In this document: piece after piece, positions 41,606 to 53,389 of the stretch
How the letters are laid out: each line of letters opens with the position of its first letter
Numbering within the stretch: position 1 is the first letter of the stretch
Assembly: GCF_000350225.1 (NCBI RefSeq)
Contig: NW_005179026.1
Span: 434,001 to 498,000, forward strand
Source of the DNA: Chondrus crispus
Lineage: Eukaryota; Rhodophyta; Florideophyceae; Gigartinales; Gigartinaceae
Reading direction: 5' to 3'
Length of the DNA: 64,000 nucleotides
The notes under the pieces: generated by a model
Databases searched by the model: none
What the model was told of the DNA's origin: nothing
Seen by the model: only the letters and a program-made list of their open reading frames with translations
Program-made: the position numbers and the translations under genes

Positions 41606-42005
41606 ACATGACATAAAGCATTGAACCAACTCTGACGAAAGGATTATGTTTATCGTTCATATCATATGTAGATAATCTACACTTCTACACCCAAGCAGAG
41701 GTGATCGAAGCGAAATATGACCCATGTGAACCTACTTTTTCGCGAGCAATGCTCTACAAAAGTGTAAGCTTCATATGGGGAGACTTGGCAAAAGACCTTT
41801 CACTGTAGCGTTTTCTGAAAGGAGTACGGGAAGCGCGGTACTTCCTTGAGTCACACCTGCAGAGTTGCGGCCAGCAAGGGCCCGTTGCCATCGACCAAGC
41901 TCTTTTTACTATGCACCTTACCACCGCTCCGCCCTGTCTCCCCACCCCCCGCCCCCACTCCCGGCCCCACCTTCGGCCCCCATCCCCGTACTCCAACTCC
42001 CCACC

Positions 42006-42679
<674 letters not shown>

Positions 42680-44515
42680 CGTTCGCCACTTTCTGCAAAT
42701 AGGCGCAGATCGCGGACTGTAGACGACTAATACAAGTTGACAGCACCTATGACCAGGTTTTGGAGACCGGGAATAAACAGTTCATACGCAACTGAAACAA
42801 TTGGGATCACCTGCGCTGTAGGTGAGCGAAAGCTTCATGCTTCAAGCGCACGCTCGGTTATTGATAGAGAAGTACCTAGTCGTCAAATCCCTCTGATGGA
42901 CAGTTAGTTCAAGCGGTCGACTCCGTACCCCTGCTCCCAATAACCAGAATTATAGACTACACTGAGATGCCCTCAGAAGCGCGAGTCTCAAGTGCACCTG
43001 CTCTTCAGGGACCTGTGACACGACGCCCTTACTACACGACATGCTCAAGATGAGATCAAAACGGAAATCTAACTCTATATCGGGTCGATGCGGGCCCTGA
43101 ACAATGCTACGGTACGAGGCAAAACGGATATATGGAAGCCATCATAGATCTTGGTGTGAAAACTCGCTTCTCAGCACTGCGCTTACGCTCAGTCTGCAGG
43201 TAAGTTGGTTCTAATCACCTGGCCGGATCCGTCTGCCTCGCAACCCCTGTTTCCATGCATATGTGCGATGATTGACAGGTGGATGATGTGTGTACACGGG
43301 TTTAAGCGAGAATGCCACATTTTGGACCCTTGTAATAAAGGAGGTGGCGAATGATGTCTCCTGCAATGATCGACAAATATCGTGGACAGGTCCTTGGATG
43401 ATGGTCTCCCAGGCGCGAGTGCCGGGCACGTTCCGTGAGGATTGGCCAGACTTATGGGAGAGACTAGATTGCTTCTCATGTGATGCGAAGGGATTTTAGA
43501 CCTCAGTGGTCCTTAGGAATGAGATCCTCTCAGCTGCCTTAAGTAGTGCCGGTACAACTTAAGTCCAAAAGTTATTATTGAATGGAGCTTTCTACTCCCA
43601 TCCAGGAGGTTAGCGCTGCAAACTCATCGAATTAGGACACTGGCGGATGCTGAGATACCATTCTCGAACGATTCGGTACTTCCTGGCGCACAGAACCACG
43701 AATGCGGAAGCGCACCTTTGCTCAAAAAGCCGTGCATGCGTTGCATGATGAGGAAAATCCCTTCCAGTGTATCTTGAAAGAAGAAGAATGCTTGTTGTGA
43801 ACGAATTCTTGGCTTGTCGTATTTAACCCTTTCATGGCTTGGTACGACTCCACAATGCGGGCGGCAAGCCACGGTAGGTAAATGGCCTGGGGGTCCGTAT
43901 GCATAGAAGTCTAGTCGTGCGGCGGGAGGTAGTGGGCGGGTTGGGAGGGGAGAGGAGGATGGTGAGCGTGTGGCATACTTGAGGGTTGATGTGGTGGGGG
44001 CGCAGTCGTGCGTCAGTCAAAAAGGGATAGAGGGGCTGGTGATGCGGGACGTAATGGGGATGGTCGCAATGGATCGGGCGGAGGTGTTGGTGTGAGAGGT
44101 GGGCTGGTGGCGAGTGCTACATAACATGGTGGAGCTGGTGAGGGATAGGGTGGATCGGAACGGTTGCTGGGGGGGTGTTGTGGTTGTTGGTGATGGTGGC
44201 GGGGGAGGGAATTTGGTATCTGAAAAGGCGTAGGTGGTCGGTGTGGACCTGACGATAGGGGTCATCGGGTGGGGTTGGAGAGTGTTGAAGCGGGGCATGT
44301 CGTGAGTGTCGGGGAGGGCATGGTGCTGGTTGAGCATCTGTCGCCGGAAAATTTGTTGCTGTTCGCGTTGGCGCTGCTGCTGTTGGCGGAAGTAAGCAGG
44401 GGGGCGACGATTTGATATTAATTGGTATGAGCCTATGAGGAACCAAATTGTATGGGCAAGCTCATCTCATCATACTATGGGATGGCATGGTGGGACCATG
44501 GATACGGAAAAGGGC
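42680..44515. other. No gene seen (inside Harbinger element)
   Basis: No recognisable coding sequence. The Pro/Thr-rich minus-strand ORFs at 43830-44450 follow a G/T-biased strand composition and are probably not genes. Confidence 0.4.
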
Positions 44516-44895
44516 TTAGTCATTACCTCGGCGGTTCCAGAGATGATGAATGAGATCAACCTTCAAACGATGGTGTTCGACGTCATTTGATACCTCATGA
44601 TACCTCTCTGCCACCCTTTGCACCCAAGTATCCGTGGTACCGCCGATAATAGGCATAATGTTATTTGCACCGCAACGTATTTTATCAACACACACAGACT
44701 GAACAGCAGGCTCATCCGTAAACACCATCTCACTGATTCCACTACGATTTGTGGCGTCTCGCCGCTGTACGCGCGGGCATGCAGCGATAGAGTTACAAAT
44801 ATGCGTTGGGGTTGACGCGAATGGAATCCACACGAATAGATTGACGATTCGCCACAAAAATCTATTCGTGCAACCGGCGAATAGTCAGCGTACAC
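44516..44895 (-). pseudogene. Harbinger transposase, C-terminal remnant
   Basis: Minus-strand frame 44857-44516 ends in VAERYHEVSNDVEHHRLKVD followed by LIHHLWNRRGN. The H-x-x-L-x-x-DLI-x-H-L/I-W-x-x-x-G ending is how many PIF/Harbinger nucleases of the HARBI1 type finish. The part with the DDE residues should lie to the right, but only ~80 bases remain before the element's right TIR, so the catalytic domain has been deleted. A second overlapping frame (44895-44563) carries no recognisable content. Confidence 0.5.
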
Positions 44896-44943
44896 GTTTC
44901 ATTTCTATCCGGCAATAGCATCGACGCGGTGGGGATGCTCTAA

Positions 44944-44990
44944 TGGATAAAAACAAGAGGGTATCAGTGATACCGTCTTGTTTTTACCCA
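44944..44990. repeat. 23-bp inverted repeat at the LINE 5' edge
   Basis: 44944-44966 (TGGATAAAAACAAGAGGG...) and 44968-44990 are reverse complements with two mismatches and one base between. The right arm is the start of the LINE-derived sequence also found at 16262. The left arm abuts the Harbinger TAA. Looks like a short inverted duplication at the insertion junction. Confidence 0.8.
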
Positions 44991-46818
44991 TTACAGTACG
45001 GCGACAGACCCGCGAAGAGGGTCTGTAATTGCAACGACATCGTTTCTCTTCGAGGCAAATGTGCGAGGTGGGCAGCTGGACTTCCCCGACACCTCGCAGT
45101 CGTGGAAACGTGTTCCCACGTGTATCGACAGGATTCCCTGATCTCATGAACGTCTCGAAATGTCGTGCATATTGGCCCTCCATGATCCCCGCTCTTCTAC
45201 AAAATATGACCCAATCGTTCCCATTGGATGTCACACAAGACGATGGGATTGCTCTCCTCCGTGCTCCCCTTGGAACTGATTCATACATTAAGAAATTCTT
45301 ACGCCAAAAAATCTCGTCGGTGTCAGACTCACTCAAGCTCCTAGATGATGTGCCTGATGCACGCGTACGGTTTCACCTACACCGCGTGACAGGTTCAGTT
45401 TGCAAGGTGGAGCATGTGTTTCGCTTGACACCTCCCGCTATGTCCCTCCCACTTGCTGTAAGCTTTGACGAATGATAGCAGGCTACGTACTCGCGGTTTA
45501 ATGACATACCGCTCTCCCCCTCCTTTTCGATGCAAATAGGATTCCACTTTCGTATGGGGGGCCATGGGTTTACACCTCTCACCCCATTTGTGCACGCATC
45601 GTATGCAGCAAGCCTCCTCGAATCTGCCTCTGTTCGTATCCAAGGTCCCGCGCATTCTTCCGTCTCGCAATACCGCAGTATGTCCCGCCGGTACCTTGTG
45701 GGCATCCTCGCGTTTACCCACCCCGAATCGCATACCAGGGGTGTGGTGAGCACGCATTCATCACTTGGACCGTTTGAGCCTGACGCCCTGCTGGACCGAC
45801 CTGAACGCGTACATTACACACTATTTCAGGCGCTTCATGAGGCGTTCGCTCGCATTTACTGGGAAAAGTCCGCATGGGACCGGCTACCCTCCCCCTCTGA
45901 CCACACCGCCGCCTCTGTGCGCCGTCGAGCGCGGTACAACTCTCTCTCCGCTCCCGGAGCCGCTGCATTCCTTTGCGCCCACCCTGCCCTGACGTCCCAC
46001 GTTTCTAACGAGGCGTGGTCCGTAATGCTACGTCTTCATTTAGATACAACGGTCTACAGCGACTCCATCACCCCCCTTGTGTGCTCACACTGTCATCATC
46101 GCATGGACACCCGCGGGGACCATGCTGCTATATGTCGGCACGGCTTCGGTGTTGTGTATCGCCACAACACCGTGCGCAACGCTCTTGCGCGACATGCGTC
46201 TCGCGCCGCCGGACTGCGTTGTGATCTCGAAGTGCCCTTCCTGATCCCCGGCACTGCTCACCGTCCAGCCGACATCCTCGTCCAACCTTCCCCGCCTCCT
46301 GCGGGCTCTCTTCCAGACCGGCCCACCGCCTACGACGTCACTGTACGCAGCCCATATCGCGCAGGAGCCCTCATCCCGGCCGCTCGACGCGTGGCCGGGG
46401 CTGCAGAAGTGGCGGATGCGGACAAACTTCACACGCACGCTCGCCTTCTCCGCTCTGCCCTACATTTGCAATCCGACGCTGTGCTCCCCCCGTTGGACTG
46501 GTACTTCGTCCCCTTAGCGTTCTACACTCTGGGCGCCCCCAGCGCCCGCACTTCAGCTGTACTCGAGTCCCTCTCTCATCAAATAGCCATCCGCACAGGG
46601 ACAACGCTTGGTACCGCCAAGTCCCGAATGTCTCAGCGCCTCAGTTACGCCATTTGGTCAAGCGTTGCCTCCGCCACGCTCGCCCGCATGCCTTATCATG
46701 TGCCGGCCTTATCGTGCCCTACCCAAGTGTGAAGCCTGTCCTATGATATAACATCGGCCATCCCTACCTATTGAAATAAATTTACACAGGATCTCTCAAG
46801 AGACACCAAGGAACGAGT
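44968..46818 (+). mobile_element. LINE fragment (restriction-like endonuclease type), internally deleted
   Basis: The 5' ~180 bases (44968-45148) match the short derivative at 16258-16435. The coding part then starts abruptly in the RT thumb region, so the fingers and palm are absent. The 3' end (AGGATCTCTCAAGAGACACC, 46792-46812) is again shared with the 16-kb copy. So the element has both ends but lacks most of RT, with the junction at GATCTCA in both copies. Confidence 0.75.
45156..46732 (+). pseudogene. LINE RT thumb plus restriction-like endonuclease domain
   Basis: One frame, interrupted only by adjacent TGA TAG at 45473-45478. The first part has DDGIALLRAPLGTDSYIKKF and VEHVFRLTPPA, the region after the RT catalytic palm. 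The second part (45530-46732, 400 residues) has a CSHCHHRMDTRGDHAAIC CCHC motif (46081-46135), RHNTVRNALARHA, then RPADILV (46262) and AYDVTV (46330), the P-D...D-x-x-V spacing of PD-(D/E)XK endonucleases in R2/NeSL/Hero-type LINEs. That nuclease nicks the target for reverse transcription of element RNA. The two stops and the missing RT core make it non-functional. Confidence 0.8.
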
Positions 46819-47615
46819 GAGCGCTGTACTGTAGTCCCCAAAATGCGAAGTCGCTTACAGAAGCGTGTGCACGCTGTGCACTGTGCACTGCACAGGAACG
46901 GTTCCCCGCACCCCTCACGGCGTCAAATCGTTGCCGTCGGGCGCCAATCAGAGGCCGCCCAGTGCCCACTACGGTGACATACAGTGACGCGCGGTCACGC
47001 GATTTTGAACCCGCCATTTTGCCGCGTCTACATTCCCCAGCTCCTCCCCGCCCCGCCCCGTACAGCTCGCCGCCATGCCCTCACCCGCCTTCCTCCTCGC
47101 CTTTCTCCGCGCCATGCCGCTCTGCCTCTCGCAGGGCGCGCCGCGGCTGGGCGTGCGGCGCGGCTTCGGCGACTCGCCCGCGTGCGCCGCTATGCGCGAA
47201 TGAAGCAGAAGGGGTCTGGGTCTGGCGAGCTGCTTGCGGAGCAGAGTTGCAAGGGGGACTTCGGGTTTCTGGCGCTCCGCATTCACTTCCGTTCACCCTT
47301 TACAAACCTTACATCTGCAAGTCCAACTCCGCATCACCCTCACCGACAACCATCTAACCAACATCCACTGTCCATCTAAACCAACCCACAACTCATCCCA
47401 CACCGAGCACAATACACCCGATACCCAACCATTGCTCCACAATAAAATACCTCTCCCCACTATCTGGGCTGACAGCGCGATCTCAGTCCAAGCTGAGACG
47501 AGGGAAGACGTTGTCAGGTAGCGGAAGCGGTGGTGAGTGTAGAGACGCGTGGGGGATCGAGGCTCTACGCTTCGGCGCAGGTAAAAGTAAAGTGACGATG
47601 GTCAGTCTTTACTTA
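46819..47615 (+). other. No firm gene; possible 5' end of a gene at 47074
   Basis: At 47074 an ATG in a CGCCGCC context opens 42 codons (MPSPAFLLAFLRAMPLCLS...) that resemble an organelle-targeting N-terminus rich in Arg, Ala and Leu and lacking acidic residues until its end, and stop at 47202. A neighbouring frame (RMKQKGSGSGELLAEQSCKGD) continues. It may be a truncated gene start. Nothing else was recognised. Confidence 0.3.
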
Positions 47616-48097
47616 GAGCATCTCCACTGCGGCAGCAAATTCGGTCCAAATATGATATTTACCAAATCAGGGTAAACTTTGGTCTCCACCGCGACACAAG
47701 AACGCAGATTGCATCGTAAATCGAATTCTAAATCGGTGTTTGGAGTTTTTCTCGTGGCAAATCAGGCTGATTTGCAACGAGATATATCCCAAAGCGATGA
47801 TTGCCACGAGCTCGTCACAAGCTGATTAGGGCGCGCGACCATTAATTCTGATTAAATCTCACAGTAGAAACACCTGGGATGGTGGGAAGCCAGCTAGCAA
47901 CTACATGTCGCCAAAGTCGTCCAGAGAGTCCATGTCGTCCTGCGGGTTAACGAGTGCGCGCGATGGAGATGTGCAGCGCATTCGGCATAGCGCATTGCAA
48001 ACAATTTGGAACATGGGGTGCCCAAAGACAGCGACCAGCTAGAAAACTGACAAGCGTCCTAATTGGAATAGATTTAGCTGCAGCGCTGGAGATGCTC
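47616..48097. mobile_element. Harbinger-type MITE, 482 bp, TTA target duplication
   Basis: Left end GAGCATCTCCACTGCGGCAG; right end reversed GAGCATCTCCAGCGCTGCAG. Both are flanked by TTA (47613-47615; 48098-48100). AT-rich inside with no ORF. The GAGCA start matches the larger Harbinger element at 40035-44940, which or whose relatives may mobilise it. Confidence 0.88.
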
Positions 48098-48100
48098 TTA

Positions 48101-48962
48101 GTTCCCTCTTACCCTCGCTAGATCGAGAGAGGTGGTAGTCGCAGGTATATAATCGGACGGCGTCGCTCGTGGCTGAAAGCCACGAGCCGAAAGGCGAATA
48201 TACAGTGGTGTCCTGTGCTGTACAGGTACTGTATAGATACTGTACAGAGTGGCCGGCTCCACTCCATCGACAGAAGGACTGGGTAGGATACCGCCTTTTC
48301 ACCAGACATGCCTAGAAAAAAACGGTCACTTGCCACATTTTATCATGAACTGTTATGCCTGGCGCCTGGAGCAGGAGGGACACGTCCGAATCTGTGATTC
48401 AGATTTGGGCATTACAGAACGTTTTGATAGGAACATGAGGCAGCTGATTTAGGATATCTGTAATTCTTTTTACAAATTCACGCCTACGGATCGCACCGAC
48501 AGCTTCCACTCCTGGACCTCTGCCGGCCGCCTGCCTGAAATCCCCCCTGTCCTCGTCCGGCCCGTCTTGCTGGCGTTGGCAGTGCCAACTTGGCACCAAC
48601 GCTTCTGAATCCGGGAACGTTCCGCCACCAATCGCGTGCGGGCAATCATTACTCGGCCGTCCCTGTGTTGGGGTCTCTCGGCGACCTGCGCCGTCTCTGC
48701 CGGGTTGGCGGCACTGAATGGCTTGAGACAGTCGCGTATCACTTTGCATGTGGGCGAGCTTTCTATCTTGTCCATCAAAGCTCGCAGGCCAGTTCTCGCC
48801 GCGACGGTGTCCAACAAGTCCACCTGCCCACTCGGCGCATGACTCGACTTGCTTCGGGGGGACCTTCAGGCGGGGTACGTGCCCACCGCGAGGGTACTGT
48901 AAACTTTACTGGTATCGTCCTACGGCTTTCGTTGCAGTACTGTACTGTAATACCGATGGACT
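48101..48962. other. No gene seen
   Basis: ACTGTA/TACAGT-rich motifs at 48200-48250 and 48895-48960. ORFs on both strands at 48470-48840 are overlapping and unrecognised. Confidence 0.35.
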
Positions 48963-49104
48963 GGACGGTATATTGACATTCTACCGTCGGGTAGAAAGGG
49001 TAGAATGGCTTTCATAAATAAATTGTTGTGGGGGGACGGTATATTGACATTCTACCGTCGGGTAGAAAGGGTAGAATGGCTTTCATAAATAAATTGTTGT
49101 GGGG
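48963..49104 (+). repeat. Tandem duplication, 71-bp unit
   Basis: GGACGGTATATTGACATTCT... at 48963 is repeated at 49034 with no difference I can see. Each unit contains the small palindrome ATTCTACC...GGTAGAAT. Confidence 0.92.
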
Positions 49105-49990
49105 GGGTGCCCCGGTTGACAGCCAATGAAATGGCGGGGGCCCCACCCCTTCGTTTGCAGCTCATTTGGAGGGGGGTGCCCCACTTTGGCCCAAAAAACA
49201 AGGTCACGAAGGGAACTGGTCGCCCATTGGTTGCAAATGCTTTACTCCTATTGGCTGCAATACCGACACGCGCCACTGCGCAGGGAACACAGCAAGGCCC
49301 CCAGAATGACCCTGTTTACGGGGGTACCTGCTGCACACGCGCACCAACCAAGGAAACGACCAAAACAGGGTCGCAATCAAGGGTTCGTGTTGGAACCAAA
49401 CAAAAACTTGAAACACGGTCAACATGGGAATAGACAAGCATTAGACGTGTGCACAACTAGGAATAAAATAATGATTCATGCTGGAACCATTAGCTCATTG
49501 AAACCAACACAAATTGGCGGCTTTTTGAAATGGGCGCGGATCGCCGCGCAACTGAGGCGAGGAATCAAATCATGGGTGTACCCGGCGATTTGGTTATTTG
49601 CCCCAATTTTTGTTTTCCATTTCCGATCGATACCATTCCGACGATATTACCCTGACATGACCTCCGATCCTGCCTCTTTCTCCTTCAGTTAACCACGCCG
49701 ACACCAGTACTCCAACCTCATTTCCAAATCCCATCAGCTCTCATCCCAACCTATTGCACAAAATGACTTAGTGCGTCAAGTTGTTGTGGCCCCTGAGGTA
49801 CAGAAATGCTTCGCTCCTGCCTTACATCAACTGCGCTTCCACGATTCCACGCTTCCGCTAACGCTGGATCCCAACCAATTCTTTGTGAACCCATCGAGGT
49901 ACAGGAATCTCTATTGCTGCGCAGTTTTTGAACGCTTTGTTTGTACTACCAATACGCGCAACAACCACGACAGCGAGTGATATCTCGACG
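49105..49990. other. No gene seen; upstream part of the MULE
   Basis: Contains repeated GGGGTGCCCC motifs (49108, 49173) and GCCAATGAAATGG/CCCATTGG elements. It should hold the 5' end of the MULE, but no long TIR matching the region after 60790 was found. Confidence 0.35.
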
Positions 49991-50467
49991 ATGACTTCTA
50001 GGATTGTATCGCTTGCTCCAACAGCTGCCAAACGTGCGGGAGAAGCGGCTTGTAAGGCCAAAATGACTGGAATTATAACATACTACGCGTCATCCCTTGG
50101 TAAAGGCTTCACCGGAGAGTGGACAAAATGTGTAAACCCTGGTGACCAGAGCGACAACTTCCTGATCAATGCTGGCATAACAGCTCTGACCCCGAAACGA
50201 GGTGTAGCTTTGGGATCATGCCGCGTTGGATTTCTACTTCGCCCACAGGCTACCTATTTCGAAGAGGCAAGGAAGGGCTCCCAGGAGTCTATTGTTCTAT
50301 ATTGGACAGGTTACAACTGCCTCCGAGAGCTAACAGCAAAATTTGCCTACATGCCTACAATTGCCATTCCCATACACCTCGGGAACCATTGGGGAATGTT
50401 ATGCGTAATTCCCAATGCCGAGAAAGGCGAGGCCACAATATTCTGGGGGGACAGTTTGGGTTGGAAC
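49991..50467 (+). pseudogene. MULE-associated Ulp1-type (C48) protease, first part
   Basis: ATG 49991 (MTSRIVSLAPTAAKRAG) opens a frame running to the LTR insertion. It contains YMPTIAIPIHLGNHWGMLCV (catalytic His in HW, about 50388) and ATIFWGDSLGWN (catalytic Asp, about 50450), the paired motifs of Ulp1/SENP cysteine proteases, which cleave ubiquitin-like proteins such as SUMO. The gene is cut at GAAC 50464-50467, and the missing Cys motif is found after the insertion at 56982. The frame then flows into a MULE transposase. An upstream TTG-started extension to 49928 adds nothing recognisable. Confidence 0.78.
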
Positions 50468-50860
50468 TGTAACGTGCCGATCTCACACGTTAGTGTCTGT
50501 TGAAGTAAACACTCAACTGTCGGCCAGACAGTCGACAATGCGACGAGACAGCGTCACACTAGACACAATTAGGCACTCACAGGCTTTCACAGATAAAACT
50601 TTACTGGTTGATAGCTCTCACAGTTGCAAGTACTAATTGGGTAGCTTCGTAAATTACGATACCTCAGAGCTGGCATGCCTTAAATAGACACTCCCTACGC
50701 CCCTTCAGCCACCTATATAATAGTGCTAAATGCACTAATGCACACCTGTTAACTAACTCCAATCACAACACAACAATTCACACACAATTCATCGATTACT
50801 TAATGCACGCTGTCGGCCTGTCAACTTGCATTTTCTGTTGCCGGCGGTTCCCTTGCAACA
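50468..50860 (-). repeat. 3' LTR of the gypsy element (minus orientation)
   Basis: On the element's strand it begins TGTTGCAAGGGAACC and ends CGTTACA. Plus-strand ends are TGTAACGTGC and CTTGCAACA. Confidence 0.92.
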
Positions 50861-51229
50861 TTCGTGCCTTGTAGCAAATCCTTCTCCCACACGGTGACCA
50901 TCCTGAACTTGCCATGCCGCTTCCCATTCCGCGTCAACCGCCGCCAGACTGATACTCATCCTTGGCCATGTCGTTCCTCGGCCATCCTCTTCTCGGTCTG
51001 CGTCCATACTTGCACATGATTCTCACGCAACTTGTGAATCCGGCCAGCATGCGCACCGATCTTATCGCACACCTTAACGTTGCGTATCTTAACACCGCGC
51101 ACCAGAACCCCTTTCCCCTAACATCGCCTTGTTAAATACAGTAACAACATCGTGCCGCGCTCCTACTCTCTCTCGACCTAGTGACCACCGCATACTTTCA
51201 CCACGCCGCCCCATCCTCCGCATCCTTAC

Positions 51230-53389
51230 TTACTCCGCAGGGACCAGTGGCGATTCCTGCTTGCCTGTCCAAACCACCAACTGTAGGCCAACTTCATCCT
51301 CCCTTACCGCCGATACACCTTCGTCTGCGATCGTATCTGTGCCGTCGGTAGTGTCCAGTGCTGTCGGTCCTTTTGCGTTCCTTCTCGCGGCGTCACCTGA
51401 GTCGTACAACTTCACGACAGCCTGCGGAAGATCGGATTCCGGCGTCCAACTTGTAGCACGACTTCCACTGATGCGTACGCGGAAATGTCGTTCGACCTCT
51501 TGTGTTCGCACATTCTTTCTCATCGTAGTCCCAGCGATCCGGCCCAACGTCCTCAAGCAATCCGGGAACATGCCATCCTGCGGGTCCCCCGTCTCCATTA
51601 CGCGATCCGAGATACGCCTCAACCTGTTGGCGTGTACGCGAACGACCTTGTCCCCCACCTCAGCTGTAAGCTCGTACCCCACGTGCCCTAACTTGCCAGT
51701 CACCCGGTACGGTCCGATCCAAGGCTTGACGATTTTCTTGCCTTCATCCTTACCAATCTTCACTGACCACAGCAGCACCCGGTCTCCGATACTGTAGACC
51801 TCCGGATTCACTCTCTTGTCATATTGCTTTTTCGCGCGCGCGCGCGAGACTCCTGCTTTGCTTAGCAACTGTTTGTGTAACAAAGCCAGTCAGTCTGCCA
51901 AACTATCGGGCTCCTCCTCGAAACACCCACGTTCTACCTCTCCCCAAGCTGTGAAAGCCTCCACCCCAAACATCGCTTTGTAAGGTGTCATGCCCGTTGC
52001 TCCACAAATGCCTGTGTTGTAGCGGAAACAAGCCAAGGCCACATGTTCGTCCCAGTCATCCGTTCCCGTAGACATAAAACTAGCAAGATCCCGGGCGAGC
52101 GTGCGGTTCCACCTCTCTACTGTACCGTTGGCTTGTGGATGAAACGGGTACGTCTGCAACCTCCCTATCCCCAACATGGCGGTTAACTCCTTGATCACGC
52201 CGCCCACTAGGTTCGTTCCCCCATCTGACAGCAACCACTCCATCGGGCCAAATACTGCAATTTAGTCCTCAATAAGCACCCTGGCGATGGTCTCGGCTCG
52301 CTCGTCTGGGATCGGTCTTGCTCTTACAAATCGTGTAAAAACATCGATGATGGCCACTACCTTAATGTTACCTTGTAGGGTCCTGGGCGTGATAGTTTGT
52401 ATATCAAAAGCCACCTGCGCAAACCGTCTCTTGGGGTGCACTATCTGTAACGCTGCTTGCCGACCTGGTTGACGATCCTCCGATACCGTACACTGTAGAC
52501 AATTTCTTATAAAGGCTACTGTATCCCGCGCCATAGTCTGCCACCAATACCTTCTCACAAGCTTCGCCATTGTTCTGGTCATCTTATAATGGCCATTCAC
52601 CCGCGATCCGTGGACAAACCTCAGCACCTGATCCACCAACACCTTCGGTACCACCACCGGGAGCTCATCTCGTCGCGTCGACCGTAGCAGCCCTTCATCA
52701 TCCACCATCATTTTTTTTCGGCCGTCGGCATACTGGGGTAAATCCCCAAACTCAGCTCGTTGCGCTGTCCTTACTTCTGCAATAGAAGGTCCCTCGTTCA
52801 TCGTCCTTATGTTCACGCCTTCCACAATGGCCGCCACTCGCTCTTCCTCTGCGGCATCACTGATCGCTTGTAGACGGCCGCTGTCAATTGGCACGTAACA
52901 TCGTTGACAAAGCGGTTTTGGCACTGCGTCTCGACTCAGCGTATCGGGCACGACTAGCTCCGGTCCAGCTCGATGTTCAATCACGAAGTCGAAATCTTGA
53001 ATAGCCACCACCCACCTTGCCAATTTTTCCCTTGGGTCTTTTAGGCTTAGCAGCCACTTGAGAGAGAGGTGATCAGTGACGGTTACGAACTGCTCTCCGT
53101 GTAGATAGTGCCGCCACTTTGTCAATGCGTGTACAATAGCCAGACATTCGCGCTCTGTAGGGGCGTAGTTGCGTTCCCACTTGCGCAACAACCGGCTGGT
53201 GAATGACACCGGTCTCCAGTTGCCATCTTTTTCTTGCTGTAGTAACACACCACCCAGCCCGTAAGCACTAGCATCAGTCATCACCTTCTTCGCCGCCCCT
53301 CGAACCGGTGCGGCTAATATGTCCGGGTTGCTCAGCGCGGTTTTCAGCTCCAGCCAAGCGTCGTGCTGATCCTTACCCCAACGCTGCTC
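51230..53389 (-). pseudogene. Gypsy RNase H, integrase and chromodomain-like tail, two in-frame stops
   Basis: One frame continues from the RT segment past its TGA. RNase H: MTDASAYGLGGVLLQQ, ERECLAIVHALTKWRHYL, FVTVTDHLSLKWL. Integrase zinc finger: HGSRVNGHYKMTR with CLQC. The core follows with the first Asp in VAFDIQTI. A TAA at 52262 interrupts the frame; then come LLSDGGTNLVGG (second Asp) and GTVERWNRTLARDL (Glu). A second stop (TGA at 51890) precedes YDKRVNP and the end HFRVRISGSRATSWTPESDL, which matches a degenerate chromodomain. There are no indels in this stretch. The integrase inserts the cDNA; this copy is truncated by stops. Confidence 0.88.
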
